Source: Perkinsus marinus ATCC 50983 (lineage: Eukaryota; Perkinsozoa; Perkinsida; Perkinsidae). From it: a stretch of 38,853 nucleotides of DNA. The first letter of the stretch is position 1; the number at the start of each line of letters is the position of its first letter. The translations under genes were made by a program, and so were the position numbers. Below the pieces are notes generated by a model that saw nothing but the letters and a program-made list of their open reading frames with translations, searched no databases and had not been told where the DNA came from. Location: the NCBI RefSeq assembly GCF_000006405.1, contig NW_003213014.1, positions 141,896-180,748 of the forward strand. The letters are read 5' to 3'. Positions 30,930 to 38,853 of this stretch are shown here, piece after piece.

Positions 30930-33900
30930 ATGGATTCAACGAGCATTATTTCTTCGTTTCTCGAGGCTGCCTATGAGGGCGATCTCAATCGCATGAAGGA
31001 GCTTATGGCCAGCAACTCCGGTCTATCTGTTAATGTTCAAGACTATGATAAGAGAACTCCTCTCCATTTAGCTGCTGCTGGTGGTCACATGGATGCTATC
31101 CAATACTTGTTGGGCGAGGGGGCTGAGCTGAAGACTGATCGCTTCGGTATGCTTCCTATCCATGATGCTGTGGTGAACCATCATACCGACATCAAAGAGG
31201 TGCTCGGTCAGCTCGACCTCAAGTGTGATGATGCCATGTGTTATCTTTCCCCTGAGAGTGAGAATGCTCTCAAGGAGCAGGTGAAGAATACCAACATCTC
31301 CCTGACTCCTGAGGATTTGGAAATCAAGATGACTCAGGTCTTTTCTATCATTATGAAGGAAGGTGTCCTCGCTGCTGGTTCTCTCTGGCAGGAGATCGTC
31401 TACTACTTCACTGAGCTTGGTCTTCATCCCAGCTACTTCAAACATTTTACCAGTGCTGAGATCGCCAGGCATATCCATTGCCTTATCGCTGCTAAGAAGG
31501 TCGCTCAGGCTACCAAGTCTGACTATATCCACTTCGAGATTGAGGAAGCGGATTCGGCTTTCTATCTCACCACTATGGAGCCTGAGAAGATTGCCATCAC
31601 TGATGCTAAGGTTGCTGAGTATATCAATACTGCTAAGGACTGTGGTTACACTATCACCTTCCTTAAGTCTGAGAAAGCTCCCATGTGTGGAGGTAAGTTC
31701 CCTCTCGGCATCTTTGTTGTTGAGAAGCAACAGTTCGAGTCGGGTGTTAAGTTTGAGGATATGATGGAGAAGTCCGACATTCATCTCGTGGCTACCCCGG
31801 CGTTCCTTGAGGAGAGATCTGATGAAGTACAGAAGCTCTACCAGGATCTTATCGATGAGACTATGGCTACCCGCAATACTGTTGTTAAGGTGTTCGATGC
31901 TCCTGCCAACTTGGTTCAGAAGTCCGGCGCCCAAGTGTTGCAGTTTGCTGCCTTTGATGTTGATCGTACGGGCCGAGCCTACATCTCTGAGATCAACGAA
32001 TGCTTCCGTTCTCATAACGTTGAACCCAAGAGATTCTACGTGGACTCGTTCGCCAATGGTATCGTCACCTATACTTGCTTCTTCGACCCCACTTTCCAGG
32101 GTGAGGCATTGGAAAGGCTCGCGCAGACTCTTCGTTATGTGAGCCATTTCAAGCATAACCCGAGGAAGTCCGGTTTGGTTTGGGAACTTGTGCTCAACAA
32201 TAAGATCACACCCGAGCATGCTATCTTCCTTATTACTGCTGCCAAGTTCATCTTCTCATTCTTCCCTAAGGAGACTGAGGAGTATCTCGCTTTGGCCGAC
32301 TATTTCAAGAGTGACCCGTCCAAGAAGAGTGAGCTGGATACTCTCTTCAGAGATACCATGGCTAATGCTATTACTTATGAGAGGATCTATGATGCTCTCA
32401 CCTCCAACTATGAGCTCACTCTCCCTATGTTCGACGACTTCAAGAAGGTTGCCACTGGTCTATGCAAGCCTTTCTACAATGAGGAATTGGCTGCTAAGGT
32501 TGATGATCAGGTTGGATCTCGCTTCGATGCGAAGATCTTGAAGACTCTGTTGAAGCTCAGCGCTCATCTTCAGATGACAAACTTCTTCAAGGCTGGTACA
32601 GCCTCGGCTATTGCAATGAGGTTTGATGGTGAGGTCCTGGCTGATCGTCCGAGGACTCTCTTCTCCAGAATTCCTTATGCTGTCTATCTTGTCGTCGGCA
32701 GGAGCTTCTATGGCTTCCACATCCGATTCACTGAGATCGCTCGTGGTGGTATCAGACTCATCTTATCTAGGAACAGACAGGTCTACAAGAAGAACTGCGC
32801 TACTTTGTTGGAGGAGAACTACAACTTGGCCTTTACTCAGCAGCTGAAGAACAAGGATATCCCCGAGGGCGGATCGAAGGGTACCATCCTCATGGATATG
32901 GATTCTCAGAACTTGAACACCAGTGGTCGTGATGCTTTCAATAGCTATGTTGATGCTCTCCTCGATTGCATCCTTGCTAAGGAGACCGGCCTCTATTCTA
33001 ACCTCTCCAAGCCTGAGATGCTCTTCTTCGGTCCCGATGAGAATACTGCTGGATTCATGAAGTTGGGTGCTTTGAGAGCCAAGGCTCGTGGTTACAAATA
33101 CTGGAAGTCTTTGACTACCGGTAAGTCCGCTGTCCTTGGTGGCATCCCCCATGACAAGTACGCCATGACAACAAACTCCATCCATCCTTACGTTACCGAG
33201 CTTCTGAACAAGTTGGGTGTTGAGGAGTCTAAGCTCACCAAGGTCATGTCCGGTGGCCCCGATGGTGATCTTGGTTCTAACGAGATCCTCGTCTCTAAGG
33301 ATAAGACCATTGCTATCTGTGATGGTACTGGTGTTGCTTATGATCCTCAAGGATTGAACAGAGAGGAGCTCACTCGTCTTGCTCATCTCAGAGTTGGTGT
33401 TGCTAACTTCTCTCGTGATAAGTTGTCAAGTGATCCGAAGGCATTCTTGGTCACTATTGACGATAAGGATGTAACTCTTCCGAATGGTGATCATTTCAAG
33501 TCCGGTGTTGAGGTCCGGAATCACTTCCCTGAGATGGAGTACTTCTCCGCTGATCTCTTCATTCCTTGTGGTGGTCGCCCTGGTACTATTAACATTGGTA
33601 ATGTTGATAAGACCATGTTCAATCCTGAGACTAAGGAGCTCAAGTTCAAGTATGTTGTAGAGGGTGCCAACTTATTCTTGACTGATGATGCTCGTCGATA
33701 TCTTGAGGATGCTGGTGTGCAGCTATTCAAGGATGCTTCCACCAACAAGGGTGGTGTTACTTCCAGCAGTATGGAAGTGTTCGCCGCTCTTTGCATGGAC
33801 ACGGCTGATCATGACAAGTTCCTGTGTTCTCGTGATGAGACCAGTGCTCCTCCTGAGTTCTACGAACAATACGTTCAGGAGATTCTTGCCGCTGTCCGTC

Positions 33901-34310
33901 ATAACGCCAAGATGGAGTTCAATGGCATCTGGAAGACTAACCATGAGGTGAAGTATCCTGATGGATCGAGGTATATTCGTAAGACTGATGCAACCATCTT
34001 ATTGTCGAAGAAGATCAACGACATGCAGTCTTATATCCTTGGCGTCCTCGAGGAACATGATCCTGAGAATGATTGGATGGTTCGTGCTGTTCTCAGACGT
34101 TGTGTGCCCAGGTTGCTTCTTGTTCATTGTGGTTTGGATAAGATTGTCGAGAACACTCCCGAGGCTTATCTCAATGCTATGGTTGCCACTTGGATTGCTG
34201 ACGAGTTCGTCTACTCTAATGGTCTACAGACTAGCGAGTTCGGCTTCTTCCAGTTCATGCGCTCGCTCGAGGAAAAGTCCGAAGGTGAGGTTACCCCTTC
34301 TACTATGTGA
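30930..34310 (+). CDS. NAD-dependent glutamate dehydrogenase with N-terminal ankyrin repeats, copy 2 (intact)
   Basis: A single intronless frame of 1126 residues. The enzyme oxidatively deaminates glutamate to 2-oxoglutarate and ammonium with NAD, linking amino-acid and carbon metabolism. Residues about 6-95 are ankyrin-type (RTPLHLAAAGGH; MLPIHDAVVNHH). The rest fits the large (about 115-kDa) NAD-GDH class typified by fungal Gdh2: FTEIARGGIR, EGGSKGT with Lys650, GPDENTAGFM, the nucleotide-binding SGGPDGDLG at about 774-782, PCGGRPGTINIGN, and VEGANLF from 910. No targeting peptide is evident, since the N-terminus begins directly with the ankyrin region. The ankyrin repeats may serve protein-protein contact or regulation, which is inference. 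The high density of CTC, GCT and GTC-type codons suggests strong expression. It lies between two near-identical copies. Confidence 0.97.
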   Translation: MDSTSIISSFLEAAYEGDLNRMKELMASNSGLSVNVQDYDKRTPLHLAAAGGHMDAIQYLLGEGAELKTDRFGMLPIHDAVVNHHTDIKEVLGQLDLKCDDAMCYLSPESENALKEQVKNTNISLTPEDLEIKMTQVFSIIMKEGVLAAGSLWQEIVYYFTELGLHPSYFKHFTSAEIARHIHCLIAAKKVAQATKSDYIHFEIEEADSAFYLTTMEPEKIAITDAKVAEYINTAKDCGYTITFLKSEKAPMCGGKFPLGIFVVEKQQFESGVKFEDMMEKSDIHLVATPAFLEERSDEVQKLYQDLIDETMATRNTVVKVFDAPANLVQKSGAQVLQFAAFDVDRTGRAYISEINECFRSHNVEPKRFYVDSFANGIVTYTCFFDPTFQGEALERLAQTLRYVSHFKHNPRKSGLVWELVLNNKITPEHAIFLITAAKFIFSFFPKETEEYLALADYFKSDPSKKSELDTLFRDTMANAITYERIYDALTSNYELTLPMFDDFKKVATGLCKPFYNEELAAKVDDQVGSRFDAKILKTLLKLSAHLQMTNFFKAGTASAIAMRFDGEVLADRPRTLFSRIPYAVYLVVGRSFYGFHIRFTEIARGGIRLILSRNRQVYKKNCATLLEENYNLAFTQQLKNKDIPEGGSKGTILMDMDSQNLNTSGRDAFNSYVDALLDCILAKETGLYSNLSKPEMLFFGPDENTAGFMKLGALRAKARGYKYWKSLTTGKSAVLGGIPHDKYAMTTNSIHPYVTELLNKLGVEESKLTKVMSGGPDGDLGSNEILVSKDKTIAICDGTGVAYDPQGLNREELTRLAHLRVGVANFSRDKLSSDPKAFLVTIDDKDVTLPNGDHFKSGVEVRNHFPEMEYFSADLFIPCGGRPGTINIGNVDKTMFNPETKELKFKYVVEGANLFLTDDARRYLEDAGVQLFKDASTNKGGVTSSSMEVFAALCMDTADHDKFLCSRDETSAPPEFYEQYVQEILAAVRHNAKMEFNGIWKTNHEVKYPDGSRYIRKTDATILLSKKINDMQSYILGVLEEHDPENDWMVRAVLRRCVPRLLLVHCGLDKIVENTPEAYLNAMVATWIADEFVYSNGLQTSEFGFFQFMRSLEEKSEGEVTPSTM

Positions 34311-35525
34311 TTTACTGAAACTTTCTAAAAAGCTATATAGGGCATCGTACATCTGTTGCCGCCGAATTTTTTTCTCAATACTTCGAAGATTTTTCTCCAT
34401 GTCTTAACGGGATTACCTGTGATGAACGCAAGCTATCTTGTATAGTATTATTCAACTTCCGATTTGGCTAGTCTGATTTTGATGTTGTGTCGAGTCCTTG
34501 GGTGGGGATATAAGTCGTCTCGTCGGGTAACTCCAGCAAGTCCACGTGTCTTGTACTGCCGCTGTATGCAGGCATATACTCTACTACCCCTACATTGGGT
34601 TGACAGTGTCACAGTATTGAACCGCAGTTCGGTCCTTGGGGGTTGTCGGGTTATATGTCCTTCAAATACATGTTCATGTCAGGTAGATTAACTGTTAAGG
34701 AAACGATTTTATCGTGATTGGTTTATGCTAAGACGCAAAGTTCAACTCAGGGGGCAACAGGGCGCAGACAGTGAGAATAGATCCACAGTTTCGAAGCTTC
34801 GTTATGGTAGGAATACGTGTCTCTCCGAAAAGAAATAGTACGAAGCAACAACCTAAGTGATCAAGTCATAGTTCATCCCGGCATAACACATAGTATCATG
34901 GCATGGCACGTGAGTAATTGGCGCTGCCACATCCCTGCGAGTCCAACTTGATGTCAAAAGGTCTGTCGGCCACTCATCACTTCAGCGAGTGTGTGTTTGA
35001 GAGTATGTTCGTTTGCCAGTATTTTCTCGAATGGATGGCCCAGTCGAGCAGTTTCTCAACACAGGTTTATATACGCAAGTGTGGCTGGAGTGAACAGATC
35101 TCGCCGTTTCCAACTGAATCTTTAAAGAGTGATTTGCAGTGCTGCTCATGGTATGTGCCTATTATCGCTGAAAGTATGCAATGATTGCCGTATTGGCTCC
35201 GGCATTGAAAATCGCGGTTTAGGATAGGCTGCTGATGTTGTGTGCGATAACCCCAAATCACATCATGAAACTCTGCCCAAATGCCACATCACTTCGCTCT
35301 ATCACGTTCCCAGACACATATTCCCTCTCCCTGAAACATTCCCTACATAACGATATAAGATTCGCATTCCGAAGCTTATAGTATCTAGCAGCTGTATAAG
35401 CTGCATTACTTTAAGCTAGAGGTAGCTTATTCTGGTTGAATTGATCGTAGTTGTAGTCCGGGTTTGTATTCTCGTTTCACACAATCCTTTGTCCCCATAG
35501 TTTCTATTTTTATAAAATCACTACT
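34311..35525. other. Spacer between glutamate dehydrogenase copies 2 and 3
   Basis: Nearly identical to 29705-30929, with a few substitutions and short deletions (for example near 34328 and 35311). No gene was recognised. Confidence 0.6.
35388..35428. promoter_or_regulatory. Twin hairpins upstream of glutamate dehydrogenase copy 3
   Basis: Same hairpin pair as upstream of copies 1 and 2, with the candidate acceptor AG at 35499-35500. Confidence 0.45.
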
Positions 35526-38500
35526 ATGGATTCAACGAGCATTATTTCTTCGTTTCTCGAGGCTGCCTATGAGGGCGATCTCAATCGCATGAAGGTGCTT
35601 ATGGCCAGCAACTCCGGTCTATCTGTTAATGTTCAAGACTATGATAAGAGAACTCCTCTCCATTTAGCTGCTGCTGGTGGTCACATGGATGCTATCCAAT
35701 ACTTGTTGGGCGAGGGGGCTGAGCTGAAGACTGATCGCTTCGGTATGCTTCCTATCCATGATGCTGTGGTGAACCATCATACCGACATCAAAGAGGTGCT
35801 CGGTCAGCTCGACCTCAAGTGTGATGATGCCATGTGTTATCTTTCCCCTGAGAGTGAGAATGCTCTCAAGGAGCAAGTGAAGAATACCAACATCTCCCTG
35901 ACTCCCGAGGATTTGGAAATCAAGATGACTCAGGTCTTTTCTATCATTATGAAGGAAGGTGTCCTCGTTGCTGGTTCTCTCTGGCAGGAGATCGTCTACT
36001 ACTTCACTGAGCTTGGTCTTCATCCCAGCTACTTCAAACATTTTACCAGTGCTGAGATCGCCAGGCATATCCATTGCCTTATCGCTGCTAAGAAGGTCGC
36101 TCAGGCTACCAAGTCTGACTATATCCACTTCGAGATTGAGGAAGCGGGTTCGGCTTTCTATCTCACCACTATGGAGCCTGAGAAGATTGCCATCACTGAT
36201 GCTAAGGTTGCTGAGTATATCAATACTGCTAAGGACTGTGGTTACACTATCACCTTCCTTAAGTCTGAGAAAGCTCCAATGTGTGGAGGTAAGTTCCCTC
36301 TCGGCATCTTTGTTGTTGAGAAGCAACAGTTCGAGTCGGGTGTTAAGTTTGAGGATATGATGGAGAAGTCCGACATTCATCTCGTGGCTACCCCGGCGTT
36401 CCTTGAGGAGAGATCTGATGAAGTACAGAAACTCTACCAGGATCTTATCGATGAGACTATGGCTACCCGCAATACTGTTGTTAAGGTGTTCGATGCTCCT
36501 GCCAACTTGGTTCAGAAATCCGGTGCTCAAGTATTGCAGTTTGCTGCCTTTGATGTTGATCGTACGGGCCGAGCCTACATCTCTGAGATCAACGAATGCT
36601 TCCGTTCACATAACGTTGAACCCAAGAGATTCTACGTGGACTCGTTCGCCAATGGTATCGTCACCTATACTTGCTTCTTCGACCCCACTTTCCAGGGTGA
36701 GGCATTGGAAAGGCTCGCGCAGACTCTTCGTTATGTGAGCCATTTCAAGCATAACCCGAGGAAGTCCGGTTTGGTTTGGGAACTTGTGCTCAACAATAAG
36801 ATCACACCCGAGCATGCTATCTTCCTTATTACTGCTGCCAAGTTCATCTTCTCATTCTTCCCTAAGGAGACTGAGGAGTATCTCGCTTTGGCCGACTATT
36901 TCAAGAGTGACCCGTCCAAGAAGAGTGAGCTGGATACTCTCTTCAGAGATACCATGGCTAATGCTATTACTTATGAGAGGATCTATGATGCTCTCACCTC
37001 CAACTATGAGCTCACTCTCCCTATGTTCGACGACTTCAAGAAGGTTGCCACTGGTCTATGCAAGCCTTTCTACAATGAGGAATTGGCTGCTAAGGTTGAT
37101 GATCAGGTTGGATCTCGCTTCGATGCGAAGATCTTGAAGACTCTGTTGAAGCTCAGCGCTCATCTTCAGATGACAAACTTCTTCAAGGCTGGTACAGCCT
37201 CGGCTATTGCAATGAGGTTTGATGGTGAGGTCCTGGCTGATCGTCCGAGGACTCTCTTCTCCAGAATTCCTTATGCTGTCTATCTTGTCGTCGGCAGGAG
37301 CTTCTATGGCTTCCACATCCGATTCACTGAGATCGCTCGTGGTGGTATCAGACTCATCTTATCTAGGAATAGACAGGTCTACAAGAAGAACTGCGCTACT
37401 TTGTTGGAGGAGAACTACAACTTGGCCTTTACTCAGCAGCTGAAGAACAAGGATATCCCCGAGGGCGGATCGAAGGGTACCATCCTCATGGATATGGATT
37501 CTCAGAACTTGAACACCAGTGGTCGTGATGCTTTCAATAGCTATGTTGATGCTCTCCTCGATTGCATCCTGGCCAAGGAGACCGGCCTCTATTCTAACCT
37601 CTCCAAGCCTGAGATGCTCTTCTTCGGTCCCGATGAGAATACTGCTGGATTCATGAAGTTGGGTGCTTTGAGAGCCAAGGCTCGTGGTTACAAATACTGG
37701 AAGTCTTTGACTACCGGTAAGTCCGCTGTCCTTGGTGGCATCCCCCATGACAAGTACGCCATGACAACAAACTCCATTCATCCTTACGCTACCGAGCTTC
37801 TGAACAAGTTGGGTGTTGAGGAGTCTAAGCTCACCAAGGTCATGTCCGGTGGCCCCGATGGTGATCTTGGTTCTAACGAGATTCTCATCTCTAAGGATAA
37901 GACCATTGCTATCTGTGATGGTACTGGTGTTGCTTATGATCCTCAAGGATTGAACAGAGAGGAGCTCACTCGTCTTGCTCATCTCAGAGTTGGTGTTGCT
38001 AACTTCTCTCGTGATAAGTTGTCAAGTGATCCGAAGGCATTCTTGGTCACTATTGACGATAAGGATGTAACTCTTCCGAATGGTGATCATTTCAAGTCCG
38101 GTGTTGAGGTCCGGAATCACTTCCCTGAGATGGAGTACTTCTCCGCTGATCTCTTCATTCCTTGTGGTGGTCGCCCTGGTACTATTAACATTGGTAATGT
38201 TGATAAGACCATGTTCAATCCTGAGACTAAGGAGCTCAAGTTCAAGTATGTTGTAGAGGGTGCCAACTTATTCTTGACTGATGATGCTCGTCGATATCTT
38301 GAGGATGCTGGTGTGCAGCTATTCAAGGATGCTTCCACCAACAAGGGTGGTGTTACTTCCAGCAGTATGGAAGTGTTCGCCGCTCTTTGCATGGACACGG
38401 CTGATCATGACAAGTTCCTGTGTTCTCGTGATGAGACCAGTGCTCCTCCTGAGTTCTACGAACAATACGTTCAGGAGATTCTTGCCGCTGTCCGTCATAA

Positions 38501-38853
38501 CGCCAAGATGGAGTTCAATGGCATCTGGAAGACTAACCATGAGGTGAAGTATCCTGATGGATCGAGGTATATTCGTAAGACTGATGCAACCATCTTATTG
38601 TCGAAGAAGATCAACGACATGCAGTCTTATATCCTTGGCGTCCTCGAGGAACATGATCCTGAGAATGATTGGATGGTTCGTGCTGTTCTCAGACGTTGTG
38701 TGCCGAGGTTGCTTCTTGTTCATTGTGGTTTGGATAAGATTGTCGAGAACACTCCCGAGGCTTATCTCAATGCTATGGTTGCCACTTGGATTGCTGACGA
38801 GTTTGTCTACTCTAATGGTCTACAGACTAGTGAGTTCGGCTTCTTCCAGTTCA
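35526..38853 (+). CDS. NAD-dependent glutamate dehydrogenase with ankyrin repeats, copy 3 (partial at window end)
   Basis: The frame is open from ATG 35526 to the window edge, covering about 1109 of the expected 1126 residues. The offset from copy 2 is a constant 4596 along the gene, so there is no indel, and the region disrupted in copy 1 is intact here (TATCTTGTCGTCGG at 37281). Differences from copy 2 include Glu to Val near residue 24, Ala to Val near 147, Asp to Gly near 208 and Val to Ala near 755. Many of its other differences are silent. All the dehydrogenase motifs of copy 2 are present. It is expected to be active if the last codons are intact outside the window. Confidence 0.95.
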   Translation, partial: MDSTSIISSFLEAAYEGDLNRMKVLMASNSGLSVNVQDYDKRTPLHLAAAGGHMDAIQYLLGEGAELKTDRFGMLPIHDAVVNHHTDIKEVLGQLDLKCDDAMCYLSPESENALKEQVKNTNISLTPEDLEIKMTQVFSIIMKEGVLVAGSLWQEIVYYFTELGLHPSYFKHFTSAEIARHIHCLIAAKKVAQATKSDYIHFEIEEAGSAFYLTTMEPEKIAITDAKVAEYINTAKDCGYTITFLKSEKAPMCGGKFPLGIFVVEKQQFESGVKFEDMMEKSDIHLVATPAFLEERSDEVQKLYQDLIDETMATRNTVVKVFDAPANLVQKSGAQVLQFAAFDVDRTGRAYISEINECFRSHNVEPKRFYVDSFANGIVTYTCFFDPTFQGEALERLAQTLRYVSHFKHNPRKSGLVWELVLNNKITPEHAIFLITAAKFIFSFFPKETEEYLALADYFKSDPSKKSELDTLFRDTMANAITYERIYDALTSNYELTLPMFDDFKKVATGLCKPFYNEELAAKVDDQVGSRFDAKILKTLLKLSAHLQMTNFFKAGTASAIAMRFDGEVLADRPRTLFSRIPYAVYLVVGRSFYGFHIRFTEIARGGIRLILSRNRQVYKKNCATLLEENYNLAFTQQLKNKDIPEGGSKGTILMDMDSQNLNTSGRDAFNSYVDALLDCILAKETGLYSNLSKPEMLFFGPDENTAGFMKLGALRAKARGYKYWKSLTTGKSAVLGGIPHDKYAMTTNSIHPYATELLNKLGVEESKLTKVMSGGPDGDLGSNEILISKDKTIAICDGTGVAYDPQGLNREELTRLAHLRVGVANFSRDKLSSDPKAFLVTIDDKDVTLPNGDHFKSGVEVRNHFPEMEYFSADLFIPCGGRPGTINIGNVDKTMFNPETKELKFKYVVEGANLFLTDDARRYLEDAGVQLFKDASTNKGGVTSSSMEVFAALCMDTADHDKFLCSRDETSAPPEFYEQYVQEILAAVRHNAKMEFNGIWKTNHEVKYPDGSRYIRKTDATILLSKKINDMQSYILGVLEEHDPENDWMVRAVLRRCVPRLLLVHCGLDKIVENTPEAYLNAMVATWIADEFVYSNGLQTSEFGFFQF

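Larger units (their letters stand above)
26136..38853 (+). repeat. Tandem array of a ~4.6-kb glutamate dehydrogenase unit (two full, one partial)
   Basis: The units start near 26136, 30739 and 35335. The offset between copies 1 and 2 is 4603 (4606 after three single-base losses), and between copies 2 and 3 it is 4596 in the gene. Coding and spacer sequence are both almost identical, with scattered substitutions and short indels, so the duplication is recent or kept uniform by conversion. The third unit continues past the window. Confidence 0.95.

Overview
The window looks like nuclear DNA of an alveolate protist, and Perkinsus is my best guess. The reasons are many short GT-AG introns (about 40-95 nt, a few longer), intron-rich genes with no operons, near-identical tandem gene copies, and a polypyrimidine-AG a few tens of bases before most start codons. 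That last feature fits the spliced-leader trans-splicing known from Perkinsus and dinoflagellates. No bacterial or phage signatures were seen. The genus is an inference from style, not from a marker gene.

Layout. (1) 1-9850 and 13.4-16.0 kb: a repeated module. Each module has a 3' remnant of a multi-exon gene, then a minus-strand two-exon gene for a small, apparently secreted, single-pass membrane protein with 20-residue repeats, then in most copies a 47-bp minisatellite on the 5' side. Three complete membrane-protein genes (A 6062-6672, B 8620-9226, C 14197-14765) and one partial copy (1-154) are present. The intact source of the remnants is a 10- or 11-exon gene at 3123-5564, reconstructed here; it may be an alpha-helical organellar RNA-type protein with a RAP-like C-terminus. 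Bases 1-1550 and 6519-8068 appear identical. (2) 10520-12880, 16303-18748 and 20100-24119: three three-exon genes for CorA-type divalent cation channels (YGMN motif, two C-terminal membrane helices) with an EF-hand loop encoded across the exon 2/3 junction. Intron 1 of the third gene is about 1.95 kb and carries an 84-bp minisatellite and a foldback palindrome. (3) 24853-25817: a six-exon gene for a 240-residue protein resembling DUF3293. (4) 26.1-38.85 kb: three tandem copies, period about 4.6 kb, of an intronless 1126-residue NAD-dependent glutamate dehydrogenase with N-terminal ankyrin repeats. Copy 1 is broken by three clustered single-T losses, copy 2 is intact, and copy 3 is open to the window edge.

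There is no obvious shared pathway. The common theme is local amplification: three unrelated gene families have each been tandemly duplicated, with signs of gene conversion (CorA), minisatellite-bounded breaks (membrane-protein module) and near-complete homogenisation (glutamate dehydrogenase). The membrane-protein family is the best candidate for something undescribed.
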